Origin: JACQFK01 sp036383955
GTDB taxonomy: Bacteria; Planctomycetota; MHYJ01; JACPRB01
Assembly: GCA_036383955.1 (NCBI GenBank)
Contig: DASVNH010000181.1
Location: forward strand, 23,327-87,326
DNA length: 64,000 nucleotides
Direction of reading: 5' to 3'
Shown: one piece after another, positions 23,624-33,317 of the stretch
How the letters are laid out: each line of letters begins with the position of its first letter
How positions within the stretch are numbered: position 1 is the first letter of the stretch
The notes under the pieces: model-generated
What the model saw: only the letters and a program-made list of their open reading frames with translations
Database searches by the model: none
Told to the model about the DNA's origin: nothing
Program-made: the position numbers and the translations under genes

Positions 23624-24628
23624 ATGAGCGCGCAGGTTCGCTACGTGCGGCTGGGGATGTTCGTCCTGGTCTCCGCGGCCATCGCGGCGGGCGCCGTGGT
23701 GGTCTTCGGGGCCGGCAACATCCTCCGCGGGAAGTTCCTGGTGGAGTCCTACATCGACGAGTCGGTGCAGGGCCTCGACGGCGGCGCGTCGGTCAAGTTC
23801 CGCGGCGTGCAGGTCGGGCGCGTCGAGTCCATCGGCTTCGCCCGCTCCAAGTACGGGGTCGACGACACCCGCGTGCGCGTCGTCATCGCCCTGTCGCCCG
23901 ACGACGCCTCGTCCCTCGGGAAGGGCGATCCGGCCCAGGTCTTCAAGGAGTTCGTGGACCGCGGGCTGCGCGCCCGCGTGGCGTCCCAGGGGCTGACGGG
24001 CGGGACCTACATCGAGCTCGACATGCTGGATCCTGAAAAGCATCCGCCGCCGTCGCACACGTGGGCCCCGGAGCATCCGGTGCTGCCGTCGGTGCCCAGC
24101 ACCGGCAACCGCCTGATGGCCAGCGCCGAAAGCTTCCTCGTGCGCCTGGAGAAGGTGAAAATCGACGAGCTGGTCGAGCGCGTCATCGGGCTGGCGGAGG
24201 AGGTCGGGAAGTCCCTCAAGCCCGTGACGGACGACGCGCGGGCGTTCGTCGCCGAGGCGACGGCGCTGACGAAGGACGTCCGCAAGGAGCTCGCCGGCGA
24301 GACGGTGAAGGAGCTGCGGGCGGCGATCCGCGCGCTGGCCGACCTGCTGGAGAAGGACGTCGCGCCCACCCTGGCGAAGATCCGGGAGACGGCGGCGGCG
24401 GCGCCGCCGGCGCTGCAGAAGGCGGAGGCGGTGCTGGTCCGCCTCGACGGCACGCTCGCGCGGATCGACCGGACCGTGGCGGGGACCGGCGCGCAGGGCG
24501 AGGCGACGATGGAGAATCTCCGGGTGGCGACGCAGGACCTGCGGGAGCTGATGGGCACGTTGAAACGCTATCCGGCCAGCGCGGTCTTCGGAGAGCCGCC
24601 GCCCCGGGCCAGACTGGTGGAGAAATGA
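23624..24628 (+). CDS. mlaD: MCE-domain protein (MlaD family)
   Basis: This 334-residue MCE protein has an N-terminal membrane anchor (about 7-30), one MCE domain (about 38-130; GGASVKFRGVQVGRVESI and RVASQGLTGGTYIELDM) and a helical C-terminal region. Unlike the MlaD at 6505 it has no barrel-like tail. PqiB/YebT- or LetB-type systems use a separate lipoprotein to reach the outer membrane, which fits the PqiC-like gene that follows. The ATG at 23624 has a GAGGTGAAGAG ribosome-binding region just upstream. Confidence 0.9.
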   Translation: MSAQVRYVRLGMFVLVSAAIAAGAVVVFGAGNILRGKFLVESYIDESVQGLDGGASVKFRGVQVGRVESIGFARSKYGVDDTRVRVVIALSPDDASSLGKGDPAQVFKEFVDRGLRARVASQGLTGGTYIELDMLDPEKHPPPSHTWAPEHPVLPSVPSTGNRLMASAESFLVRLEKVKIDELVERVIGLAEEVGKSLKPVTDDARAFVAEATALTKDVRKELAGETVKELRAAIRALADLLEKDVAPTLAKIRETAAAAPPALQKAEAVLVRLDGTLARIDRTVAGTGAQGEATMENLRVATQDLRELMGTLKRYPASAVFGEPPPRARLVEK

Positions 24629-25206
24629 TGCGGATCCTCGCGTGCGTCCCGATCCTGCTGGCCGGCTGCGTCGATCTCAAGGCTCCGGCGGCGGAGCGGC
24701 GCACCTACGCGCTCTCGGTGGAGCGGCCGGGGCCGTCGAAGGAAGGCGGGGCCGGCACGCTGAAGGTCCGGCGCTTCCTCATCTCGCGGGCGTATGAGGG
24801 CGTCGAGTTCGTCTATCGAGGCGGCGAGGCCGTCTACGAGAGCGACTTCTACCACGCGTTCTTCACGCCGCCGTCGGCGCAGGTCACGGACGCGGCGCGG
24901 CGCTGGATCTCCGGCGCGGGCCTCTTCGCGCACGTGGTGGACGCGGCGAGCGTCGCGCCCGAGACGCACCTGCTGGAGGCGAACGTGGCGGCGCTCTACG
25001 CCGACCTGCGGGCGAAGCCGGCGGCGGTCGTCGAGATCCAGTTCACCTTGTTGACCGCGGCCGGCGAGATCCGCCTGCACCGCTCGCACCGGCGGGAGAT
25101 CGCGGCGACGTCGAGCGAGCCGGAGGCGCTCATCGCGGCCTGGGGCCGCGGCCTCGCCGAGATCTTGACGGCCGCCGAGGCCGAGCTCGCGGCATGCGTC
25201 CGCTGA
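24625..25206 (+). CDS. PqiC/ABC-transport-auxiliary lipoprotein
   Basis: This 193-residue lipoprotein has a lipobox LLAGC at about residues 12-16 and the early YALSVERP motif seen in the ABC_trans_aux (PqiC-type) family. Such lipoproteins pair with MCE proteins and are thought to sit at the outer membrane or bridge to it. The start overlaps the mlaD stop (ATGA); a second ATG follows immediately. The next gene starts 13 bp before its stop. Confidence 0.82.
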   Translation: MMRILACVPILLAGCVDLKAPAAERRTYALSVERPGPSKEGGAGTLKVRRFLISRAYEGVEFVYRGGEAVYESDFYHAFFTPPSAQVTDAARRWISGAGLFAHVVDAASVAPETHLLEANVAALYADLRAKPAAVVEIQFTLLTAAGEIRLHRSHRREIAATSSEPEALIAAWGRGLAEILTAAEAELAACVR

Positions 25207-25745
25207 GCGGCCCGGCCCGCTGGGGGATCCTGCCCGGACTCTCCGCGGCGGGCGGACTGGTGGCCGGCCTGGCGTTCCAGGCGATCGCCCGGGGCTCGGG
25301 AGGGCGGGACATCATACTCCTGGGCGGGTTGATGGGGCTGGCCGCGGCCCTGGCGGTCGCGATCGCGCCGAAGATCTGGATGGCGGTGCTCCTCGCGCCG
25401 CCGCTCGCGACGCTGGGCATGGCGGCGAGCACCTTCCTGTTCTTTTATCCGGATGAGCCGGTCCGGGCGCTGCGCTACGCCCTCCTTCCTCCGATGCAGA
25501 TCCTGGGTCTGCTCGCGACCGCGCCGAACGTCGTGCTGCACGGCATGCGACTGAAGCGGACGGCCGCCTGGTTCCCGAAGGGCCTGGGGCTCTCCCTCGC
25601 GGCCGCCGCGGCGTCGGCTTTCACGGTCAGCGAAATCTTCGTGGGCACCCGCCTGCCGGAGCTCCTCGCGTTCTTCACGCTTCTCAACGCGGGCGGCGCC
25701 GTGGCGCTGGAGGCCGCGCTCCGCCGCTCGCGGGTGGTAAGCTAA
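25194..25745 (+). CDS. Hypothetical multi-pass membrane protein, paralogue A
   Basis: This 183-residue protein has about five hydrophobic helices and no recognised family. Its start RPLSGPARWGILPGLSAAGG matches the start of the next protein (LRGYARWLVFPAMSAAGG), and the helix layout is similar, so the two are tandem paralogues. It overlaps the PqiC-like gene by 13 bp, placing it in the MCE operon. A role in lipid transport is possible but unproven. Confidence 0.7.
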   Translation: MRPLSGPARWGILPGLSAAGGLVAGLAFQAIARGSGGRDIILLGGLMGLAAALAVAIAPKIWMAVLLAPPLATLGMAASTFLFFYPDEPVRALRYALLPPMQILGLLATAPNVVLHGMRLKRTAAWFPKGLGLSLAAAAASAFTVSEIFVGTRLPELLAFFTLLNAGGAVALEAALRRSRVVS

Positions 25746-25748
25746 TAC

Positions 25749-26291
25749 ATGGCTCCTCATCCCCTGCGCGGCTACGCCCGCTGGCTCGTCTTTCCGGCGA
25801 TGTCCGCCGCCGGCGGCGCGCTGGCCTTCGCGGTCGGCAAGGCCCCGTTCGAATGGACCTGGAGACTGGGGGCCGTCCTCGGCCTCGCCCCGGGCCTCGC
25901 CTGCGCGATCCATCCGCGGCTGGGGGTCGACGGCCTCCTGGCGCTGGCCCTGACCGTCGTGGGCGCGTTCGCCATCGCGTGCGGGACGCAGCCGACGGCG
26001 TCCGCCTCCGACCTCCTCCGCGAGCTGTTCCGGCCGGAGGCGCCGAACCTGGTCCTCGCGGCCGCGACCCTGGTGCCGGCGCTGTTCCAGGGGTTCCGCC
26101 TGCGGGAGGGGCCGTCCTGGTGGTGGATGAACCTGGCCTTTCAGGGCCTGGCCACGCCCGCGATCCCCGCCGTGATGTGGTGGTACAACGTGCCGATCGA
26201 GACGGGCAGCTTCACGCCGTTCGTGATCCTCGTGGTCGGCCACGTGGCCGCGATCGAGACGGCGAGCTTCCTTTCTCCCCGGGTCGAGTGA
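25749..26291 (+). CDS. Hypothetical multi-pass membrane protein, paralogue B
   Basis: This 180-residue protein has about five hydrophobic helices and starts 3 bp after the stop of its paralogue. The shared N-terminal ARW...P..SAAGG motif supports a tandem duplication. The middle holds SWWWMNLAFQGLATP. No catalytic motif is visible. It is the last gene of the second MCE operon before a large hairpin and a convergent gene. Confidence 0.7.
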   Translation: MAPHPLRGYARWLVFPAMSAAGGALAFAVGKAPFEWTWRLGAVLGLAPGLACAIHPRLGVDGLLALALTVVGAFAIACGTQPTASASDLLRELFRPEAPNLVLAAATLVPALFQGFRLREGPSWWWMNLAFQGLATPAIPAVMWWYNVPIETGSFTPFVILVVGHVAAIETASFLSPRVE

Positions 26292-26304
26292 GTTCCCGCG
26301 AATT

Positions 26305-26387
26305 GGCCACAGAGGCACAGAGACACAGAGCGGACCTTTAGCATTTCCCTATAAGAACGAACTCTGTGCCTCTGTGTCTCTGTGGCC
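26305..26387. repeat. Hairpin of CACAGAG words between convergent genes
   Basis: The left arm (26305-26330) is GGCCACAGAGGCACAGAG plus ACACAGAG; the right arm (26362-26387) is its complement with the G/A variable base swapped at two positions. The loop is 31 nt. It lies between convergent genes, 3 bp from the minus-strand stop, so it may act in transcript ends on both strands. No T-run and no GC module. Confidence 0.9.
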
Positions 26388-26389
26388 CG

Positions 26390-28018
26390 CTAGCGCTTCG
26401 CGGCCGCCAGGAAGAGCAGGGCGTGGGCGGTCTTGGCGACGGCCTGCTCCGTGCCGGACGCCCACGCGCCGTCGTCGCCCTGGCCGCGGAGGAGCATCGA
26501 CGTCCCTTCGAGCCGCCAGTCCGAGCCGGCGACGACCTCCACTTTCGATCGCGCGAGCACGGCGCCGAGGCGGCCGAGGTATTCGAGGCGCTGCAGCGAC
26601 CACGCGCCCTCGGAAGGCGGCACCCCGCGCAGCGTCCAGCGCGACTGCACCCACGCGAGCCCCTTGCGGAGCGCGGTGTCGAGCGATTGCCGCTGCCGCT
26701 CCTCCAGCTTCAGCTTCGACGACGCGACCAGGCAGGTCTCCAGCGCCGCCAGCACCACGAAGCCCGAGCCCTTGCGCGCGCCCATCTGCAGGGGATTGTT
26801 GCCGCCGCCCCGACGTCCCGCGTCCGCCGGCCAGGTGGCGGGCACCACCTTCTTCGGGTCCGCCGCGATCGTCGTCGCGTTCTCCGCGAAGTCGACGGCC
26901 AGGTCGACCTCCGGGCCCTCCTCGATCCAGGAGGACAGGAAGGCCTCGAGCGCCGAGGTCCACGCGTCGTCCGGAACCTTGGCGCCGTCGACGGCCGCCA
27001 GCGCGGCGACGGCCGTCGCGGTGATCACCGGATTCGGTCCGTCGTTGCGCCCGCCCGCGCTCCAGACGCCCGTGCGGACGTCGCGCCGCGCGACGAGCTC
27101 CGCGGCCAGCCGTTTGGCGTCGTCGGCGGCGCCGCCGAGCGCGAGCGCCCACACCGCGCGGGCCAGGGCGGCGGTCTCGGGCGGCGTCGGCGCGGCCCGC
27201 AGGGTCTTGAGCGCGGCGGCGATGACGGGGTCGTCGGCCGTCGCGCCGGCGGCGAGCAGCGCGTGAAGGAGCAGCGCCTGGTCGGGCCCGGAGCCGGCGC
27301 GTCCGCGGAGGAAGTCGACGCCCTTCTTCAGCGCGGCGGCCGGGTCGGCTTCGACGGGCTTCTCCTCCAGGAGCTCGATCATCTCATGGACGTTGAAGGC
27401 CTTGTCGGCGACGCGGGCGGCGCCGCGCTCGACGACGCGCTCCTGGCCTTTCACGCGGAGCTGCCAGCCGCCGCGGACGAGGAGGCCCCGGGAGACGCTG
27501 ATTTGGGCGGAGGTGGCGAGCGTGCCCAGGTCGTTCTTGGTGACGACGAACTTGGTCTGGTTGTTGACGAAGTCGCGGCGGATCTCGAAGAAGGAGAAGG
27601 CGCCGTCGATCGTGGCGATCTCGTCGTCGCCCTTCTTCTGGATCGATTTGAGGACGTAGCGGCCCTTCACGGCGACGGGCTTGAAGCCGCCGAAGCCGAC
27701 GGCCGCTTCGAGGAAGCCCGAGACGTCGGAGCCGTCCTGGAAGAACGCGCCGTTGTACTCCCACGCGGCGCCGCCCTTGAAGGGCTCGGGCGGGAGCTGG
27801 AGGAGGAGCGGCAGGGGGAGCTCGTCGTAGCGGTCCGCGAAGATCCGGTTGCCCGTCGGGGTCAGCTCGCTGCCGAAGACGACGAGGTCGCGATCCTTCG
27901 ACGGCTTGCCGTTCTTCTCGAGGAAGGCGTAGCGCGCCACCCGGCCGGGGGCGAGCTTCCATTCCAGCTTCCGCTGCTGCGCGGGAATCAGGAGCAGGAC
28001 GAGCAGGGCGATCCTCAC
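26390..28018 (-). CDS. Exported alpha/alpha-toroid (prenyltransferase/squalene-cyclase-like) repeat protein
   Basis: This 542-residue protein starts at a GTG overlapping the epimerase stop (GTGA) and has a signal peptide MRIALLVLLLIPAQ. Residues 15-220 look beta-rich. Residues 235-542 show repeats of the helical toroid type (ALKKGVDFLRG; DPVIAAALKTLR; GVWSAGGRNDGPNPVITATAVAALAA; TALRKGLAWVQSRW; QGDDGAWASGTEQAVAKTAHALLFL), as in squalene-hopene cyclase and complement-like toroids. The cyclase DxDD acid motif is not seen, so enzymatic cyclisation is unlikely. Planctomycete genomes carry many such exported toroid proteins of unknown role. Confidence 0.7.
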   Translation of the reverse strand: MRIALLVLLLIPAQQRKLEWKLAPGRVARYAFLEKNGKPSKDRDLVVFGSELTPTGNRIFADRYDELPLPLLLQLPPEPFKGGAAWEYNGAFFQDGSDVSGFLEAAVGFGGFKPVAVKGRYVLKSIQKKGDDEIATIDGAFSFFEIRRDFVNNQTKFVVTKNDLGTLATSAQISVSRGLLVRGGWQLRVKGQERVVERGAARVADKAFNVHEMIELLEEKPVEADPAAALKKGVDFLRGRAGSGPDQALLLHALLAAGATADDPVIAAALKTLRAAPTPPETAALARAVWALALGGAADDAKRLAAELVARRDVRTGVWSAGGRNDGPNPVITATAVAALAAVDGAKVPDDAWTSALEAFLSSWIEEGPEVDLAVDFAENATTIAADPKKVVPATWPADAGRRGGGNNPLQMGARKGSGFVVLAALETCLVASSKLKLEERQRQSLDTALRKGLAWVQSRWTLRGVPPSEGAWSLQRLEYLGRLGAVLARSKVEVVAGSDWRLEGTSMLLRGQGDDGAWASGTEQAVAKTAHALLFLAAAKR

Positions 28019-28995
28019 GTTCCCTTTGGACTTCCAAGGCGCCGCTCGTGTTCGATGACGCGGTCCACGATCTCGCGGATCCCCAGCGTCGGCGCGTAGC
28101 CCACCAGGCTCCGGATCTTGCGGAGGTCGGGCACCCGGCGGCGCATGTCCTCGAAGCCGGCCTCGTAGGCCCGGTCGTAGGGGATCTTCTCGACGGCCAG
28201 CGCCGGGTTCACGCGCTGGCGCACGAGGTCGGCGAGCGCGGCGATGGTGATCTCCTCGTCGTTGCCGACGTTGAAGACCTGCCCGACGGCCTTCGGCTCG
28301 CGCAGGAGGCGGATGAGGCCTTCGACGACGTCGCCGACCCACGCGAAGCAGCGCGACTGGGCGCCGTCGCCGAACACGGTGAGGGGGCCTCCGTCCAGGG
28401 CCTGGCGGACGAAGCGGGGGAGGACCATGCCGTAGCGGCCGGACTGGCGGGGGCCGACGGTGTTGAAGAGGCGGGCGATGATCGTGGGGAGGCCGCGCTC
28501 CTTCCCGTACGAGAGGGCGAGGAACTCGTCGACGAGCTTGGAGGCGGCGTAGGCCCAGCGGCTCTTCGAGCTCGGGCCGAGGACGCAGTCGTCGTCTTCG
28601 GAGAACGGGACGTGGGCGGACTTGCCGTAGACCTCGGACGTCGAGGCCAGCAGCACGGGGCAGCCGCGCTTGGCGGCCGCGCGCAGCACGATCTCGGCGC
28701 CGCGGACGTTGGTCTCGATGGTGCGCACGGGGCTTTCGACGATCTGGAAGACGCCCACGGAGGCGGCGAGATGGACGATCGCGTCGGCGCGGGCGACGAG
28801 GCCGGCGACGGCCGTCGCGTTGAAGATCGTGCCGGCGGCGAGCTCGAAGCGGGGGTTCTTCTTCAGCGCCTCGACGTTGGCGGCGGCGCCGGTCGAAAGG
28901 TCGTCGAGCGCGATCGCCTCGTGCCCGTCCTCGAGGAGGCGCGCGCAGAGATGGGACCCGATGAAGCCCGCGCCGCCGGTGACCAGATACCGCAT
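28015..28995 (-). CDS. NAD-dependent epimerase/dehydratase (nucleotide sugar)
   Basis: This 326-residue SDR-family enzyme has the NAD-binding GGAGFIGSHL, the catalytic serine region STSEVYG and the YAASK motif (Tyr-x-x-x-Lys), plus RLFNTVGPRQSGRYGMV. The pattern is that of UDP-glucose/UDP-glucuronate epimerases and decarboxylases, which supply cell-envelope sugars; the exact substrate cannot be read. It heads a two-gene minus-strand unit with the toroid protein. A second family member lies at 50651. Confidence 0.85.
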   Translation of the reverse strand: MRYLVTGGAGFIGSHLCARLLEDGHEAIALDDLSTGAAANVEALKKNPRFELAAGTIFNATAVAGLVARADAIVHLAASVGVFQIVESPVRTIETNVRGAEIVLRAAAKRGCPVLLASTSEVYGKSAHVPFSEDDDCVLGPSSKSRWAYAASKLVDEFLALSYGKERGLPTIIARLFNTVGPRQSGRYGMVLPRFVRQALDGGPLTVFGDGAQSRCFAWVGDVVEGLIRLLREPKAVGQVFNVGNDEEITIAALADLVRQRVNPALAVEKIPYDRAYEAGFEDMRRRVPDLRKIRSLVGYAPTLGIREIVDRVIEHERRLGSPKGT

Positions 28996-28998
28996 GTC

Positions 28999-29183
28999 AG
29001 GTCCAGGAAACCACGGAGGCAGGTCCAGGTCCAGGAAGCATCCCCCCGGCCCCGGGGGGAGTAGAGGCCGTCATGGAGCTATGGTACCCAAGAAGCGGCG
29101 GAATGGGCCGGTCCGGCATCGCGACCCGGAGGGATTCCGGTGGGGGGCACCCCGGATCCTGGACCTGGACCTGTCTCCTGGAC

Positions 29184-29185
<2 letters not shown>
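28999..29185. repeat. Compound word-hairpin element with GGTCCA arms
   Basis: Left words GGTCCA (28999-29035, interrupted by AAACCACGGAGGCA), a GC module (29042-29059), an 81-bp interior, a weaker G-run/C-run (29142-29154), then right words TCCTGGACCTGGACC and TCCTGGACCTA (29157-29185). The right end includes the carB stop codon. Interior sequence shows no similarity by eye to the other two compound elements. Confidence 0.82.
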
Positions 29186-32396
<3,211 letters not shown>

Positions 32397-32452
32397 GAAG
32401 ATTCTCCGCGGGAGGTGCCGATGTTGGAGCCATTGCCGATCTGAGCGGACAG

Positions 32453-32479
32453 GGTATAGATGCTCCCGGGGGGTGTCAA
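32453..32479 (-). promoter_or_regulatory. Predicted carB promoter
   Basis: On the minus strand TTGACA, a 15-nt spacer and TATACC precede carB, giving a leader of about 50 nt. The spacer is shorter than the usual 17, which suggests modest strength or a different -10 alignment. No pyrimidine- or arginine-linked operator was recognised. Confidence 0.45.
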
Positions 32480-32554
32480 GCAAAGAACGGCGCGCGTGGA
32501 CGCTTGCGGTGGACCGCCGTTACATTAGGGTTTCTCCAAACTTGTGCATAACGT

Positions 32555-32582
32555 TTGACAGTACGTCCCCGTGAGGTAGACT
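32555..32582 (+). promoter_or_regulatory. Predicted promoter of the small lipoprotein gene
   Basis: TTGACA (32555-32560), a 16-nt spacer and TAGACT (32577-32582). The predicted transcript starts about 38 nt before the ATG at 32627. The surrounding region is noticeably less GC-rich than the rest of the window. Confidence 0.65.
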
Positions 32583-32626
32583 CGTTCCAACACGGTGGGC
32601 TGGAGGAAAATATGGAGGGATTTCCC

Positions 32627-32929
32627 ATGAAGAAGTTGGCTCTGTTGTCTCTGGCGGTCGTTGTTCTCATGGTTCCGCTGTCGGGCTGCTACGGCCCCCA
32701 GATGCTGACGAACGGTCTCGGCGACTGGGCCAACCAGGGCTACACGGATTCGCCCTGGCTGTACGGCAACGTGGTGTCGTACTTCCTGATCAGCCTGGCG
32801 AACGGCGTCGCCTGGTGGATCGACGGCTTCGTCAACGCCTATTATTTCTGGGCGAAGGACGCGCAGCCGTTCGGCGACGGCCATGGCACGACGTACGTGC
32901 ACAAGGTCGTCACCCCCAAGAAGAAGTAA
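32627..32929 (+). CDS. Small DUF3332-like lipoprotein
   Basis: This 100-residue protein has a signal peptide and lipobox (KKLALLSLAVVVLMVPLSGC), then LGDWANQGYTDSPWLYG and a hydrophobic stretch SYFLISLANGVAWWIDGFVNAYYFW. The order Gly-Cys-Tyr-Gly, a W-rich short segment and a hydrophobic span followed by a Tyr/Phe-Trp pair matches DUF3332 proteins. I chose ATG 32627 with GGAGGG 6-7 nt upstream. ATG 32612, also with a good GGAGG, would add five residues. It has its own promoter and terminator, suggesting an independently and perhaps highly expressed envelope protein. Confidence 0.82.
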   Translation: MKKLALLSLAVVVLMVPLSGCYGPQMLTNGLGDWANQGYTDSPWLYGNVVSYFLISLANGVAWWIDGFVNAYYFWAKDAQPFGDGHGTTYVHKVVTPKKK

Positions 32930-32950
32930 CGCGCTTAGCGCAAAAGAAGA

Positions 32951-32985
32951 CCCCCGGGGCGCGAGCCCCGGGGGTTTTTCTTTTT
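32951..32985 (+). terminator. Rho-independent terminator
   Basis: A 10-bp stem CCCCCGGGGC with loop GCGA and its complement is followed by TTTTTCTTTTT. It ends the lipoprotein transcript. On the other strand the stem is followed by TCTTCTTTT, so it may also terminate the convergent small minus-strand gene. It is the only classical terminator I found in the window. Confidence 0.93.
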
Positions 32986-32992
32986 CGGGAGC

Positions 32993-33235
32993 CTAGCCGG
33001 GCTTGCGCGGAGCGGGAAGGAGCCGCAGCGCGGCCGCCGCCGCCCGGCCCTGGACCCCCCTCAGGCAGCGGCTCAGCAGCCCGATCACCCGGTCCCGCGG
33101 CGGCGAGCAGACCGGCACGACGATCGTCACGAAATAGTCGGCGATCGCCGGCCCCACGAAGGGGATCGTCAGGAAGGCGGACGTCGCCAGATCCTCCGCC
33201 CGCTTGAAAAAGGGCTGCCAGGGATGGTCGGGCAT
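32993..33235 (-). CDS. Small hypothetical protein
   Basis: This is an 80-codon open frame with a purine-rich GAGGGAG directly before the ATG and a terminator beyond its stop. The product has a hydrophobic centre (LTIPFVGPAIADYFVTIVVPV) and a basic, arginine-rich tail. I recognise no family. It is listed because position, ribosome-binding site and terminator agree, but it could be a chance frame in GC-rich DNA. Confidence 0.4.
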   Translation of the reverse strand: MPDHPWQPFFKRAEDLATSAFLTIPFVGPAIADYFVTIVVPVCSPPRDRVIGLLSRCLRGVQGRAAAAALRLLPAPRKPG

Positions 33236-33268
33236 CTCCCTCTATCGTAGCACCCGATTCCGCGACCC

Positions 33269-33296
33269 TTGATTCCTGATTCCCGATTCCCGATTC
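33269..33296 (+). repeat. Tandem GATTCCN words
   Basis: Four GATTC words spaced by 7 bp (variants CT, CC, CC), just upstream of purSL. Another GATTCC occurs at 33256. No GC module and no inverted partner are visible. Related words occur at 6475 and, in complement, at 46590. Confidence 0.6.
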
Positions 33297-33317
33297 TTTT
33301 GTTATGGTGTCGCCCGC

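Noticed and set aside
32397..32626. Riboswitch or pyrimidine attenuator upstream of carB
   Set aside because: The predicted leader is only about 50 nt and shows no aptamer-like fold or leader peptide.
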